NCBI RefSeq assembly: GCF_900112865.1
Contig: NZ_FONH01000023.1
Span: 1 to 54,637, forward strand
Reading direction: 5' to 3'
Source: Dyella marensis
GTDB lineage: Bacteria; Pseudomonadota; Gammaproteobacteria; Xanthomonadales; Rhodanobacteraceae
DNA: 54,637 nucleotides
In this document: positions 1 to 9,503 of the stretch, in pieces
Numbering within the stretch: position 1 is the stretch's first letter
How the letters are laid out: the number at the start of each line of letters is the position of its first letter
Notes under the pieces: model-generated
Databases searched by the model: none
Told to the model about the DNA's origin: nothing
What the model saw: only the letters and a program-made list of their open reading frames with translations
Position numbers and translations under genes: made by a program

Positions 1-20
1 GAGCCGTGCGGCTTGACCAT
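1..20 (+). rRNA. rrl: 3' end of 23S rRNA (partial)
   Basis: The first bases read gagccgtgcggcttgaccat. This aligns with the conserved 3' terminus of gammaproteobacterial 23S rRNA, which ends in E. coli as gaaccgtgaggcttaacctt. The remainder of the gene lies before the window. The position just upstream of a 5S gene supports the call. Positions 21-138 are the 23S-5S spacer, in which I see no tRNA. Confidence 0.8.
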
Positions 21-138
21 ATAACCCCAAGACGCTTCGCACGTAATCCTTAGCGAACATCCCGATTCACCAAACGCTTGTCACTCGTTTACCCCTTTGC
101 GGGGCTTGGCGCACCAATCTGCGCTGCCCCCACCCCTT

Positions 139-253
139 CCCTGGCGACGATAGCGCTGTGGCCCCACCCGATCCCATCCCGAACTCGGCAGTGAAACGCA
201 GCTGCGCCGATGGTAGTGTAGCTTGCTATGCAAGAGTAGGTCATCGCCAGGGG
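139..253 (+). rRNA. rrf: 5S ribosomal RNA
   Basis: This about 115-nt segment opens with ccctggcgac and closes with gtcatcgccagggg, so the two ends pair as helix I of 5S rRNA. The internal block gtggccccacccgatcccat and the following cccgaactcggcagtgaaac are the classic gammaproteobacterial 5S core. It lies about 120 nt after the 23S end and is followed at once by a terminator, so it is the last gene of the rRNA operon. Exact ends are uncertain by a few bases. Confidence 0.95.
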
Positions 254-266
254 CTTTATCCTTAAA

Positions 267-294
267 AACCCTCACCCTCCGGTGAGGGTTTTTT
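267..294 (+). terminator. Rho-independent terminator of the rRNA operon
   Basis: Perfect 10-bp arms AACCCTCACC and GGTGAGGGTT enclose a CTCC loop and run straight into six Ts in all. It sits 13 nt after 5S. Confidence 0.9.
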
Positions 295-523
295 CTTGCC
301 TGAAACATAGCGCCACCATTAGCTCCGCATAAACACCGCGATTCATTCGATATTCCTCTCGGCATTAAGACGGCGCGATTAACAAGCGCCTCAATGGGCG
401 ATTATCGATAGGCCCAACTCTTATAGCCGTTTGGACTGTTCAATCCACTTGCCGCACCAGACGGCAAGCGGAAACGCCAATACGCAACACACGCTTGGCC
501 TATGATTCGAGGCCTCAGGGACC

Positions 524-1231
524 ATGCGCCAATCGGGGGATCACCGCGTGTTCGTCCAAGTCGAAACCCGCCGCCGCCAGGGCACGCCATGGGTGACCAT
601 GTTGCTCGTGCTGCTCTGCGTCCTGAGCTTCATCGGCCTGGCCGTACTGCCGCCGCGCCAGCGCCTGTCCCTGCTGCTCGAATGGGGCACGGTGCCGGCC
701 AATATCTTCGATGCGAAGGAACCCATCCTCGCCCAGTTGCATGACCCCTCGCTGCTGCGCCTGGTCACTGCGCTCTTCATCCATGTGGCCTGGCTGCATG
801 TGCTGGGCAATATGCTGTTCCTGGTGATCTTCGGACTCCCTTCCGAACGCACCCTGGGTTCCACTCGTTTTTTCCTGCTCTTCCTGCTGGGCGGCATCGT
901 CGCCAACCTGGTCGGCGCGCTTTCGCTCGCCGGCGTGCACTCGCCCATCATCGGCTGCAGCGGCGCGGTGTCTGCCGTGCTCGGCGCCTATATCGCGCTG
1001 TTTCCGCGCGAACGCCTGGGCCTGGTGCTCCCGCTCGGCCTCTACCTGGAGTTCGTCCGCGTCCCGGCCTTCCTGCTCATCGGCATCTGGGTGCTGCTGC
1101 AATTGCTCTTCAGCTATGCCGGCCCCAGCTATGGCGCCGTCGTATGGTGGACGCACATCGCCGGCTTCCTGTTCGGCGTCGTCTACGCGCTGCTGTCCCG
1201 CCAGGCCGTCGTCCGCCGCATGCGCGGATAA
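524..1231 (+). CDS. Rhomboid family intramembrane serine protease
   Basis: The product is 235 aa with about six hydrophobic segments, the size of a basic GlpG-like rhomboid. The signatures are present: HVAWLHVLGN (His87, His92, Asn96) in the second core helix, the nucleophile motif GCSG (Ser146), and the catalytic His211 in WWTHIAGFLFG. Rhomboids cleave transmembrane substrates inside the inner membrane; the substrate here is unknown. A downstream DUF1820 gene begins 3 bp after the stop, so the two are probably co-transcribed. The 228-bp gap back to the rRNA terminator holds no gene that I can see. The start is the first ATG of the frame that retains the whole domain; no strong Shine-Dalgarno is visible. 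Confidence 0.9.
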   Translation: MRQSGDHRVFVQVETRRRQGTPWVTMLLVLLCVLSFIGLAVLPPRQRLSLLLEWGTVPANIFDAKEPILAQLHDPSLLRLVTALFIHVAWLHVLGNMLFLVIFGLPSERTLGSTRFFLLFLLGGIVANLVGALSLAGVHSPIIGCSGAVSAVLGAYIALFPRERLGLVLPLGLYLEFVRVPAFLLIGIWVLLQLLFSYAGPSYGAVVWWTHIAGFLFGVVYALLSRQAVVRRMRG

Positions 1232-1234
1232 ACT

Positions 1235-1567
1235 ATGCCGATGCGCAACAAGAAACTCTACAAGGTGACCTTCCTGCACCTGGGCAAGAGCTACGAGCTC
1301 TACGCCAGGCACGTGGCTTCCAGTGCGCTCTGGGGGTTCACCGAAGTCGGCGAACTGGTGTTCGAGCCGGCCGGCGAGGGCATCGTGGTCGATCCGACTG
1401 AAGAAAAGCTGCGCGAGGAGTTCAAGGACACACGCGTGCTGCACCTGCCGATGCAGGCCATCATCCGCGTCGAAGAAGTCGACCGCAAAGGTTCGCTCGC
1501 CATCCGCGACGCCAGCGACGGCCAGAAAGTGACGCCTTTCCCGATGCCGCCACGCGGCGGCCGCTGA
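1235..1567 (+). CDS. DUF1820 family protein
   Basis: A 110-aa soluble protein beginning MPMRNKKLYKVTFLHLGKSYELYARHV, with VEEVDRKG near the C-terminus. Length and sequence fit the DUF1820 family of small conserved gammaproteobacterial proteins of unknown function. It has no signal peptide or membrane segment. It follows the rhomboid gene by 3 bp, which implies translational coupling. Its stop is 3 bp from the stop of the convergent amidotransferase gene, leaving no room for a terminator. The family assignment is from memory of its characteristic start and the function is unknown. Confidence 0.8.
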   Translation: MPMRNKKLYKVTFLHLGKSYELYARHVASSALWGFTEVGELVFEPAGEGIVVDPTEEKLREEFKDTRVLHLPMQAIIRVEEVDRKGSLAIRDASDGQKVTPFPMPPRGGR

Positions 1568-1570
1568 TCG

Positions 1571-2296
1571 TCAGCGATACGCCGCCATGCCGTGATGGCG
1601 GGAAAAATGCCGCAGCAACCTCCGCGCGATCGGCGTCGGCGCCACCTGGCGGAACGTATGGTGCGGATCGAAGCCTTCGCGATGCATATCCGCACGCTTG
1701 CGATGAATGTATGCGCGCATCACATCCGCATTGAACTCCGGATGGAACTGCACGCTCACCGCGTTCTTGCCATAGCGCAGCAGATGATGCGGATCGCGCG
1801 CCGACCCGGCGAGCACCGTGGCTCCCTTCGGCAACTCCAGCACGCTCTGCTCGTGCGTGGTATGCGCACGGAATGCCACCGGCAACGCGGCCGCCATCGG
1901 ATCGTGCCTGGCCTGCTCCGCCACCTGGATCAGCATCGTGCCGATCTCGCGACCGCCAGGCAGATAGTCCACCCGCCCGCCCAGCGCATGCGCCATCAGC
2001 TGATGCCCGTAGCAGACGCCGAACAGCGGCAGTTCCGCATCCATTGCGTCCCTGATCCATCCAGCGGTGCGTTCGCTCCACGCGGCGCGCTCCGTGACCA
2101 TCGCGGCAGAGCCGGTAATCAATGCGCCCGCTACATCGCCGGGCGCCGGTAGCGCCTCGCCCGCCGCCACGTCGATGACGCGCACCCGCTCCGGCGCCAG
2201 CTGCGCACCCAGGCGGAACCAATGTGGAAAGTCGCCATGGCGAGCGCGAATCGGATCCGGCGCGCGGCCGGTGCGGATGATCAGGACAGGCTTCAT
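1571..2296 (-). CDS. Class I glutamine amidotransferase (GATase1) domain protein
   Basis: The 241-aa product is a stand-alone glutamine amidotransferase domain. It carries the nucleophile elbow GVCYGHQL (Cys95) and the FHPEF motif (His185, Glu187) that complete the Cys-His-Glu triad. It resembles the GMP-synthase-like amidotransferases often annotated as hypothetical GuaA-type proteins, but no synthetase domain is fused or adjacent, so the acceptor of the ammonia is unknown. An alternative is a gamma-glutamyl hydrolase-like role. It lies 16 bp after the GspE-type ATPase gene on the same strand and probably shares its transcript. The Shine-Dalgarno is weak, consistent with expression coupled to the upstream gene. 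Confidence 0.85.
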   Translation of the reverse strand: MKPVLIIRTGRAPDPIRARHGDFPHWFRLGAQLAPERVRVIDVAAGEALPAPGDVAGALITGSAAMVTERAAWSERTAGWIRDAMDAELPLFGVCYGHQLMAHALGGRVDYLPGGREIGTMLIQVAEQARHDPMAAALPVAFRAHTTHEQSVLELPKGATVLAGSARDPHHLLRYGKNAVSVQFHPEFNADVMRAYIHRKRADMHREGFDPHHTFRQVAPTPIARRLLRHFSRHHGMAAYR

Positions 2297-2312
2297 CGAG
2301 ACAGAACGTGCT

Positions 2313-4133
2313 TCAGTGGGAATGGCCTTCCGGCAGTTCGATCGGCGGCAGCACGGTCAGCACTTCCTTCACCGTGGTCAGTCCGCGTGCCACCTGCGCC
2401 GCCGCCGAAATGCGCAAGGGCCGCATGCCCTCGGCCAGGGCCGCGGTGCCGAAGCGGCCCAGATCCAGCTGCGAAGACAACAGGCCACGCAAGCGCGGTG
2501 ACAGAATCATCATCTCATAGATGCCGGTGCGCCCCATGAAGCCGGTATTGCGGCACTCCAGGCAACCCACCGGCTTGAACACGGTCTCCGGTAGCGGCAC
2601 CGACCAGCCATGGGTCAGTGCCGTCCATTCGTGCGGCTCCTGCTCCGTGGCCTGTTTGCAATGCGGGCACAAAGTGCGCACCAGGCGCTGCGCCACCACC
2701 CCGGTCAGCGTCGACTGGATCAGGTAATGCGGCACGCCCAGATCGAGCAGGCGCGTCACCGCGCTGGGCGCGTCGTTGGTGTGCAGCGTCGACAGCACCA
2801 GATGGCCGGTCAGCGACGCCTGCACGGCCATCTGCGCGGTTTCGAGGTCGCGGATCTCGCCGACCATGATGATGTCCGGATCCTGGCGCAGCAGCGTGCG
2901 CACGCCCGCGGCGAAGTCCAGATCGATCGAAGTCTGCACCTGCATCTGATTGAGTTCCGGCGAGACCATCTCGATCGGATCCTCCACCGTGCACACGTTG
3001 AGCTCCGGCGTGGCCAGGTGCTTCAACGTGGAATACAGCGTGGTGGTCTTGCCCGAACCGGTGGGGCCGGTCACCAGCACGATGCCGTGCGGACGCTCCA
3101 CCATGCTGCGCCACAGAGCGCCTTCCTCCGCCGAAAAACCCAGCTGCGAGAAATCCTTCGCGACGATATCCGGATCGAAGATACGCATCACCACCTTCTC
3201 GCCGAACGCGGTCGGCATGGTGGAAATACGCAGTTCCACCTCGCGGCCGCCGGAGGAGCGCGTCTTGATGCGGCCGTCCTGCGGGCGGCGCTTCTCGGCC
3301 ACGTCCATGCGCGACAGGATCTTGATGCGCGCGGTCACCGCCGTCATCACCGGCGGCGGCAGCTCGAACACCTTGTGCATCACGCCGTCGATGCGAAAGC
3401 GCATCAGCCCGGCTTCGCGCCGCGGCTCCAGATGGATGTCGGAGGCGCGCTGCTCGAACGCGTACTGCAGCAGCCAGTCGACGATGTGCACGACGTGGCG
3501 GTCGTCCGCGCCGACTTCGCCGCTCTTGCCCAGCTCGACCAGCTGCTCGAAATTGAGGATCGCCGAGGAATCGTAGCCGCTCGTCTTGGCATCCTGCGCC
3601 AGCTGGATCGAGCGCTGCACGCCGTAGAACTCGAGCAGGTAGCGATTGATGTCCAGCGGATTGGAGACCACCCGCTTCACGTCGCGGCGGATCATGTGCG
3701 ACAGGTCGGCGGCCCAGCTCGGATCGAACGGTTCGCAGGTGGCGAAGGTCACCTCGCCGGGCGAAGCTGCCACCGGCAGGATGCGGTGGCGCGTGGCGTA
3801 GGCACTGCTGACCACCTGGGTCACCGCCGCCACGTTGATCTTCATCGGGTCGATCTTCAGATACGGCAGCCCCGCGTGGGTCGCCAGCCACTCGGTCAGG
3901 ACTTCCAGGCTGAGCGGGCGGCCCGGATCGCGCTGGTTGGCCAGCTTGGCGTTGGCGATCAGCACCAGCGGATGCAGCTCTACCGAGGAGCGGCCGCTGC
4001 GGTTGCCCATGCGCACGTTCTTGGCGTCCTCGGCCTGGACGAAACCGTCCACGACCAGGGCGGCCAGCACGTCGTCGAGCGTGAGCTTGCCGCGCCGGCC
4101 GAGCAGGGAAGCGATTTGCGGTGAGGCGGCCAT
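2313..4133 (-). CDS. GspE/PulE/PilB-family secretion or pilus assembly ATPase
   Basis: A 606-aa hexameric-ATPase family protein. In order it has an N-terminal T2SSE-type domain (about 60-165), the ASDIHLEP motif (about 230-237), Walker [11 protein letters not shown] (about 356-365), an Asp box with [35 protein letters not shown], and a C-terminal tetracysteine zinc element CPHC...CLEC followed by GRTGIYEM. Such ATPases power type II secretion or type IV pilus extension. No gspF, gspG or pilC lies nearby, so this is an orphan copy whose machine is elsewhere. The start ATG is preceded by GAGGGGAA. It diverges from glyQ, with 93 bp between the two starts. Whether it is GspE or PilB cannot be decided here. 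Confidence 0.9.
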   Translation of the reverse strand: MAASPQIASLLGRRGKLTLDDVLAALVVDGFVQAEDAKNVRMGNRSGRSSVELHPLVLIANAKLANQRDPGRPLSLEVLTEWLATHAGLPYLKIDPMKINVAAVTQVVSSAYATRHRILPVAASPGEVTFATCEPFDPSWAADLSHMIRRDVKRVVSNPLDINRYLLEFYGVQRSIQLAQDAKTSGYDSSAILNFEQLVELGKSGEVGADDRHVVHIVDWLLQYAFEQRASDIHLEPRREAGLMRFRIDGVMHKVFELPPPVMTAVTARIKILSRMDVAEKRRPQDGRIKTRSSGGREVELRISTMPTAFGEKVVMRIFDPDIVAKDFSQLGFSAEEGALWRSMVERPHGIVLVTGPTGSGKTTTLYSTLKHLATPELNVCTVEDPIEMVSPELNQMQVQTSIDLDFAAGVRTLLRQDPDIIMVGEIRDLETAQMAVQASLTGHLVLSTLHTNDAPSAVTRLLDLGVPHYLIQSTLTGVVAQRLVRTLCPHCKQATEQEPHEWTALTHGWSVPLPETVFKPVGCLECRNTGFMGRTGIYEMMILSPRLRGLLSSQLDLGRFGTAALAEGMRPLRISAAAQVARGLTTVKEVLTVLPPIELPEGHSH

Positions 4134-4190
4134 GCGTTGGATTCCCCTCGGTTTTCTGCGCGCGATCAGGCCAGGAGCATAGCGCGCCGG

Positions 4191-4196
4191 TATACT
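4191..4196 (+). promoter_or_regulatory. Possible -10 element of glyQS
   Basis: TATACT lies 30 bp before the glyQ ATG. No good -35 hexamer is found 16-18 bp upstream, so the call is tentative. Confidence 0.35.
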
Positions 4197-4226
4197 AACC
4201 CGCTTTATTCCAGGTCACGGAAAGCC

Positions 4227-5147
4227 ATGTCCGCACGTACCTTCCAGGATGTGATTCAGACCCTCAACCGCTACTGGGCGGCGCAGGGTTGCGTGTTGCT
4301 GCAGCCGCTCGATACCGAGGTCGGCGCCGGCACGTTCCATCCCGCCACCTTCCTGCGCTCGCTGGGCCCGGAGCCCTGGGCCGCGGCCTACGTGCAGCCT
4401 TCGCGCCGTCCCACCGACGGCCGCTATGGCGAAAACCCCAACCGCCTGCAGCATTACTACCAGTACCAGGTGGTGATGAAGCCCAATCCGGACAATATCC
4501 TCGAGCTGTACATCGGCTCGCTCAAGGAGCTGGGCCTGGACCCGCTGGTGCACGACCTGCGCTTCGTCGAGGACAACTGGGAATCGCCCACGCTGGGCGC
4601 CTGGGGCCTGGGCTGGGAGGTCTGGCTCAACGGCATGGAAGTCACCCAGTTCACCTATTTCCAGCAGGCCGGCGGCCTGGAGTGCAAGCCGGTCACCGGC
4701 GAGATCACCTACGGCCTGGAGCGCCTGGCCATGTACCTGCAGAACGTGGACAACGTCTACGACCTGGTATGGACCGAAAGCCCGCACGGCACCGTCACCT
4801 ACGGCGACGTGTTCCACCAGAACGAAGTCGAGCAGAGCACCTACAACTTCCAGCACGCCAACGTGCCTGAGCTGCTGCGCTGGTTCGACGTGTGCGAGGG
4901 CGAGGCCAACAAGCTGATCGCCGCCGGCCTGCCGCTGCCGGCCTATGAGCAAGTGATGAAGGCCAGTCACACCTTCAATCTGCTCGACGCGCGTCGTGCG
5001 ATCAGCGTGACCGAGCGCCAGCGCTACATCCTGCGCGTGCGCACGCTGGCCCGCGCGGTGGCCGAAACCTACGTCGCGCAGCGCGAAAAGCTCGGCTTCC
5101 CGGGCCTGAAGAAAAACCACAAGCCGTCCAAGGAGCAGGCTGCATGA
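4227..5147 (+). CDS. glyQ: Glycine-tRNA ligase alpha subunit
   Basis: The 306-aa product begins [37 protein letters not shown], the highly conserved start of bacterial GlyQ (303 aa in E. coli). It contains the HYYQYQVV and NVYDLVW segments typical of the class II catalytic alpha subunit. With GlyS it forms the alpha2-beta2 enzyme that charges tRNA-Gly in the cytoplasm. The frame stays open upstream to 4137, but the ATG at 4227 gives the family-standard N-terminus. It overlaps glyS by 4 bp (ATGA), so translation of the two subunits is coupled. Confidence 0.98.
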   Translation: MSARTFQDVIQTLNRYWAAQGCVLLQPLDTEVGAGTFHPATFLRSLGPEPWAAAYVQPSRRPTDGRYGENPNRLQHYYQYQVVMKPNPDNILELYIGSLKELGLDPLVHDLRFVEDNWESPTLGAWGLGWEVWLNGMEVTQFTYFQQAGGLECKPVTGEITYGLERLAMYLQNVDNVYDLVWTESPHGTVTYGDVFHQNEVEQSTYNFQHANVPELLRWFDVCEGEANKLIAAGLPLPAYEQVMKASHTFNLLDARRAISVTERQRYILRVRTLARAVAETYVAQREKLGFPGLKKNHKPSKEQAA

Positions 5148-7291
5148 GCGCCGCCAAGTCACTGCTGATCGAGCTGGGCACGGAAGAACTGCCGCCCAAG
5201 GCGCTCGACGAGCTTGCCGCCGCTTTCCAGCGCGGCATCTGCGACGGTCTGGCCAAGCGCGGCGTGGAAGCCGGCCTGGACCTGGCGCGCACGTTCGCCT
5301 CGCCGCGCCGTCTGGCCGTCCATATCCCGCAGGTCGCCGCGCAGCAGCCGGAGCAGGCCATCGAGCGCCGCGGTCCCGCGGTGAATGCCTCGCTCGATGC
5401 CGAAGGCAACCCGAGCAAGGCGCTGCAGGGTTTCGCGCAGTCCTGCGGTGTCACCGTCGAACAGCTGGAAAAGCTGGAGACCGACAAGGGCGCCTGGTTC
5501 GTGTTCCGCGCCGTGAAGCCCGGCCAGCCGCTGGCCGCGTTGTTGCCTGAGATCCTCGACGAAACGCTCAAGGGCCTGCCCATTCCCAAGCCGATGCGCT
5601 GGGGCGATCACGACTACAGCTTCGTGCGTCCGGCCCACTGGCTGGTGATGCTGCACGGCGCCGACATCATCGAAGGCGAGGCGCTGGGCCTAAAGAGCGG
5701 CCGCAAGTCGCGCGGCCACCGCTTCCTGCATCCGCATCCGATCCATGTCGCCGATGCCGACAGCTGGCTGGACTCGATGCAGGCCGCGAAGGTGCTGGCC
5801 GATCCGGCCGAGCGCCGCCAGCGCATCCGCGCCGAGGTCGCCAAGGCAGCCGCGCAGACCGGCGGCCTGCCGCAGCTGGACGACGCGCTGCTCGACGAGA
5901 TCGCCAACCTCACCGAATGGCCGTCCGCGATCGCCTGCACCTTCGAGCGGGACTTCCTGGCGGTGCCGCCGGAAGCCCTGGTCACCACCATGGAGACCAA
6001 CCAGAAGTTCGTGCCGGTGTTCGACGCCAACGGCAAGTTGACCGAGCACTTCATCGGCATCGCCAATATCGAGAGCAAGGACCCGGCCGAGATCCGCAAG
6101 GGCTACGAGCGCGTGATCCGCCCGCGCTTCGCCGACGCAAAGTTCTTCTGGGACGAGGACCTGAAGACGCCGCTGGCCGGCTACCAGGACCAGCTGAAGA
6201 ACGTCACCTACCAGCAGTCGCTGGGCAGCCTGTGGGACAAGAGCGTGCGCGTGGCGGAGCTGGCGCGCATCGTGGCCAATCGCGTCGAGGTCGACGCCGG
6301 CCAGGCGACCCGCGCTGCGGCGCTGAGCAAGTGCGATCTGCTGACCCGCATGGTCGGCGAGTTCCCCGAGCTGCAGGGCGTGATGGGTCGCTACTACGCC
6401 ACCCATCACGGCGAAACGGCCGAGGTGGCCGCCGCACTCGACAGCTACTACCAGCCCCGTTTCGCCGGCGACGCCATTGCCGCGGGCAAGGTCGGCCAGG
6501 TGCTGGCCGTGGCCGAGCGCCTGGACACCCTCGCCGGCATCTTCGCGGTAGGCCTCAAGCCCAGCGGCAACAAGGATCCGTTCGCGCTGCGCCGTGCCGC
6601 GCTGGGCCTGGCGCGCACACTGGTGGAAGGCGGGCTGGAACTGGATCTCAAGGCCAGCTTCACCGAGGCGCTGGAACTGATCCCTGACGCGGCCCTCGCC
6701 GCCGGCCTCAAGCCGGGCAAGGACGGCAAGGCGCCCACGCTGGATGCCGGCAAGCGCCGCGCGGCGCTGGTCGAGGAGCTGTACGACTTCGTGATCGAAC
6801 GCCTGCGCGGCTATTACGCCGAGCAGGGTTTCAATGGCGAGCAGTTCGAAGCGGTGCTGGCGGTGGCGCCGGCATCGCTGGCGGATTTCGATCGCCGCCT
6901 GCGTGCGGTGGCGGAGTTCGGCCGCCGGCCGGAAGCGCTGAGCCTGGCCGCCGCCAACAAGCGCGTCGCCAACATCCTGCGCAAGCAGGCGGAAGAGGCG
7001 GGTGCGCCGGCGCTGCCGGGCGCAGTCGATCCCGCGCATTTCGAAGCCGATGTCGAGCGTGCACTGGCGTCGGCGCTGGCCGCCGCCAGGTCGGACACGG
7101 CCGGCGCGCTGCAGGCCGGCGACTACACCGCGGTGCTGACGCGCCTGGCGCAGCTGCAGGCGCCGGTCGATGCGTTCTTCGATGGCGTGCTGGTGAATGC
7201 GGAGAATCCCGCGGTGCGCGCCAATCGCCTGGCCTTGCTGGGCCAGTTGCAGGCGCAGTTCACCGCCATCGCCGACATCGCGAGGCTCTGA
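5144..7291 (+). CDS. glyS: Glycine-tRNA ligase beta subunit
   Basis: The 715-aa product begins [21 protein letters not shown], as in all bacterial GlyS, and includes [28 protein letters not shown] and a C-terminal anticodon-binding (DALR-like) region. Length fits the family (about 690-720 aa). The subunit binds tRNA-Gly and is needed for aminoacylation with GlyQ. The ATG overlaps the glyQ stop. A strong hairpin terminator follows 29 bp after the stop, closing the operon. Confidence 0.98.
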   Translation: MSAAKSLLIELGTEELPPKALDELAAAFQRGICDGLAKRGVEAGLDLARTFASPRRLAVHIPQVAAQQPEQAIERRGPAVNASLDAEGNPSKALQGFAQSCGVTVEQLEKLETDKGAWFVFRAVKPGQPLAALLPEILDETLKGLPIPKPMRWGDHDYSFVRPAHWLVMLHGADIIEGEALGLKSGRKSRGHRFLHPHPIHVADADSWLDSMQAAKVLADPAERRQRIRAEVAKAAAQTGGLPQLDDALLDEIANLTEWPSAIACTFERDFLAVPPEALVTTMETNQKFVPVFDANGKLTEHFIGIANIESKDPAEIRKGYERVIRPRFADAKFFWDEDLKTPLAGYQDQLKNVTYQQSLGSLWDKSVRVAELARIVANRVEVDAGQATRAAALSKCDLLTRMVGEFPELQGVMGRYYATHHGETAEVAAALDSYYQPRFAGDAIAAGKVGQVLAVAERLDTLAGIFAVGLKPSGNKDPFALRRAALGLARTLVEGGLELDLKASFTEALELIPDAALAAGLKPGKDGKAPTLDAGKRRAALVEELYDFVIERLRGYYAEQGFNGEQFEAVLAVAPASLADFDRRLRAVAEFGRRPEALSLAAANKRVANILRKQAEEAGAPALPGAVDPAHFEADVERALASALAAARSDTAGALQAGDYTAVLTRLAQLQAPVDAFFDGVLVNAENPAVRANRLALLGQLQAQFTAIADIARL

Positions 7292-7320
7292 GCCTCGATC
7301 GGGGCAGCGTCGTCGGTACT

Positions 7321-7358
7321 AAACGAAAACGGCAGCCTGGTGGCTGCCGTTTTCGTTT
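7321..7358. terminator. Bidirectional Rho-independent terminator
   Basis: Perfect 17-bp arms (7321-7337 and 7342-7358; core GAAAACGGCAGCC) enclose a TGGT loop. The arms carry A-rich and T-rich ends on both strands, so the hairpin can terminate glyQS rightward and the convergent regulator gene leftward. Confidence 0.92.
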
Positions 7359-7369
7359 CCGATGCTGCG

Positions 7370-7936
7370 TTAAGCGATTTGCCGATCGCGCTTGAGGCGG
7401 TCGCCGAGGCGGTGGTTGAAAGCCACCATCGCCGCCGCGTCCACGTCGTTGCCGCCCGGGCCGAGAATCTCGTAGAGGTCGGCCAGCAGATCCGCATTGT
7501 CCGCCAGCGATAGATTGCTGTCGGCCAGGTCCAGCTCGGACTGCAGGATGCGCAGTGCCGTATTCAGGCGGTTCGGATCCATCGCCACGCCGCTGGCGTG
7601 CAGGGTGTCGGCGGCCGTGCGCAGCTTGGTGCGCTGGCGCTGGGTCAGGGAGGTCTCGGTGCCGAGCTCCTCGCCGGAGGTGATCGCCTCGGACTGGATC
7701 ATCGAACCCTCGCCGGCCACCAGCCACACCAGGGAAATCCCCATGGTCTTGGCCAGGGTCACGCAGCGGGCGCGGGAAGGATCGGTATTGCCGTCCCGCC
7801 AGCTACGCACGACGCCCTCGGAGAAACCGCACATTCGCGCGATCTCGGTCACGCTGCCCACTCGCTGGATCAGCACCTTGATGCGGTCGGCGAAGGTTCC
7901 CGCGCTCGGCGGCGTCGTAGTTATTTGCGTAGCCAT
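7370..7936 (-). CDS. Cro/CI-type helix-turn-helix transcriptional regulator
   Basis: The 188-aa product starts MATQITTTPPSAGTFADRIKVLIQRVGSVTEIARMCGFSEGVVRSWRDGNTDPSR. That stretch contains an XRE/CI-like helix-turn-helix (about residues 17-62) followed by LVWLVAGEG, a common end of CI-repressor N-terminal domains. The C-terminal half is rich in Leu/Asp/Ala helices and has no LexA-like peptidase motif, so it is probably an oligomerisation region. I chose the ATG at 7936 because AGGAG lies 8-9 nt upstream; the frame is open further but has no RBS there. It converges on glyQS. Whether it derives from a prophage is unclear, as no phage genes flank it. Confidence 0.75.
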   Translation of the reverse strand: MATQITTTPPSAGTFADRIKVLIQRVGSVTEIARMCGFSEGVVRSWRDGNTDPSRARCVTLAKTMGISLVWLVAGEGSMIQSEAITSGEELGTETSLTQRQRTKLRTAADTLHASGVAMDPNRLNTALRILQSELDLADSNLSLADNADLLADLYEILGPGGNDVDAAAMVAFNHRLGDRLKRDRQIA

Positions 7937-8531
7937 CAGGTGTGCTCCTAGGCGATCTGGCAGTTGACTTTTACTCAAATGTCTTTCGAGACGCTTACGT
8001 TCCGGGGAAAAAAACGCGCTGGAAGGAGTCACAACGGGCCATTTTTATCCCTGCTCGTAATTTTTTTCGATAAGAATCCGTAAGAAAGCCGGACTCCGAT
8101 CGGGGAGAAACGCACGAGTGTCGATCTGGAATACGCGCCGGCTATAGGAATTTGCCGGGGGCTGGGTGACCTTGCCGGTCGTGCATCGAGCGACCCCCTG
8201 GACATGCGCCGGCGATGCTGCTGCGAACCCGCTATTTCTTTACCGAAAAGCAACTATCGATCAGGAATTCGAGCAACTGCCTGGGCCGGCCTACGGAGAG
8301 GAATCTTGTTTTTAACCAGTCCTTTATGGACGTCCAAACACCGTCATTCAGCGTTGGACTACGGTAGATGTCTCCCTTCGCAACCGTATGCTAGGCAAAG
8401 CTCCTATTGACTTTTCTGGGTGCTTATTTTTCCGGTATGCTTGAAACCTCCCCCGCGAAATATTCCGTATGGCGCCTGGCGCCAGGGGTTTCGCGCCCTG
8501 TTCCTTAGGATTCATTCGATTGAGGTTTCAC
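7937..8531. other. 595-bp intergenic region without a convincing gene
   Basis: This spacer separates the divergent HTH regulator and lipoprotein genes. It is noticeably richer in A/T than its surroundings, especially 7970-8090 and 8395-8460. A 74-codon minus-strand frame (8029-8253) has no recognisable features and no ribosome binding site. TTGACT at 8407-8412 and TATGCT at 8436-8441 look like promoter elements but are 23 bp apart, too far for a sigma-70 promoter. I see no RNA gene here. Confidence 0.5.
7964..7978. promoter_or_regulatory. Possible operator of the HTH regulator
   Basis: TTGACTTTTACTCAA is an imperfect palindrome (TTGA-N7-TCAA) 28 bp before the regulator's start codon, where an autoregulatory CI-like repressor would bind. 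This is inference from position and symmetry only. Confidence 0.3.
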
Positions 8532-9410
8532 ATGCGCAGGTTGGTTTGGTCGCTGATGTCGGTAGCAGCGCTGGCTCTCGCCGGCTGCAATTCTTCTGAT
8601 TCCTCGCAGCCCACGACGGCTGGCGGCGAATCCGCACCGGCCGCTTCCGCGCCTGGCCAGCAGCAGCCGACCAAGGCCAATGCGGTCAGCGGCACGGTTG
8701 CGCTGCGCGACGCCAGCTCGCAGGTCTCGCCGCAGGCGAAGCTGGAGCTGAAGCTGCTCGATCCGTCCCAGGAGGGCACGCCGCTGGCCAGCAAGACCAT
8801 CGATCCGGTGGCCAGCCTGCCGCAGTCGTTCGAGCTGGAATTCAATCCGGCCGACGTGAATCCGAACAGCATGTATATCGTGCAGGCCGTGCTGACCGAC
8901 GGCGATCGCCGCTACACCGCGCCGCTGCAGACGCCGGTGCTGACCAAGGGCGCCGGCAGCCAGGTGTCGATCCAGCTGGTCGGCGAGCAGACCCCCGGCG
9001 AGAAGGAACTGGCCGCGTTCACCGCGGTGCAGAAGCAGATCGGCGGCATGAAGATCACCAGCGGCACCAAGCTGGAAGACAAGGTCTCGCGCGGCTGGCA
9101 GGTGTTCCGCGAAGCGGGCGAAGTGAAGTTCATCCGCGAGCAGGTCGACTACGGCGACAAGGGCTTCACCAATACCGACTATGCCTACAAGGACGGCAAG
9201 CCGTGGGTCGTGGTGCAGCAGAAGAAGTCCAGCAAGGACGCCAAGCCCAATTCGACCGAGCGCGCCGGCTGGAACGCCGACGGCGCCCTGGTGCTGAAGC
9301 AGGAACAGGCCGGCAGCAAGACCGATGCGCTGGCCGATGAGGAAGCCGCCAGCCTGCAGAAGCAGGCCACCAGCATCCTCAGCCTGGCTACCAACGGCAA
9401 GAACAAGTAA
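8532..9410 (+). CDS. YbaY-like outer-membrane lipoprotein
   Basis: The 292-aa product has a lipoprotein signal peptide ending in the lipobox LALAGC (Cys19), then a Ser/Ala/Pro/Gln-rich linker (about 20-55). A beta-rich domain follows, beginning VSGTVALRDASSQVSPQAKLELKLLD and containing FNPADVNPNSMYIVQAVL and ...RRYTAPLQTPVLTKGA, characteristic of the YbaY/YscW (DUF306-adjacent) lipoprotein domain. The C-terminal about 130 residues are Lys/Ala-rich with no recognised family. The role in E. coli YbaY is poorly defined. The ATG at 8532 is chosen because it gives the lipoprotein signal directly; an upstream frame extension would bury it. A terminator follows. Confidence 0.8.
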   Translation: MRRLVWSLMSVAALALAGCNSSDSSQPTTAGGESAPAASAPGQQQPTKANAVSGTVALRDASSQVSPQAKLELKLLDPSQEGTPLASKTIDPVASLPQSFELEFNPADVNPNSMYIVQAVLTDGDRRYTAPLQTPVLTKGAGSQVSIQLVGEQTPGEKELAAFTAVQKQIGGMKITSGTKLEDKVSRGWQVFREAGEVKFIREQVDYGDKGFTNTDYAYKDGKPWVVVQQKKSSKDAKPNSTERAGWNADGALVLKQEQAGSKTDALADEEAASLQKQATSILSLATNGKNK

Positions 9411-9432
9411 GCCCCGGCGTCATCCGGGCATG

Positions 9433-9466
9433 AAAAAAGCCGTCCGCTCGCGCGGACGGCTTTTTC
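9433..9466. terminator. Bidirectional Rho-independent terminator
   Basis: GCCGTCCGC and GCGGACGGC arms flanked by a run of six As on the left and five Ts on the right form a hairpin between the convergent lipoprotein and autotransporter genes. It can act in both directions. Confidence 0.9.
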
Positions 9467-9503
9467 TTTGGGCCCAGGAAAAACTGGCGTGGAAAAAGCC
9501 GGC

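Noticed and set aside
8029-8253. 74-codon minus-strand frame upstream of the HTH regulator
   Set aside because: No RBS, low-complexity basic composition, no motif.
8407-8441. TTGACT and TATGCT as a promoter of the lipoprotein gene
   Set aside because: The hexamers are 23 bp apart, too far for sigma-70 recognition.
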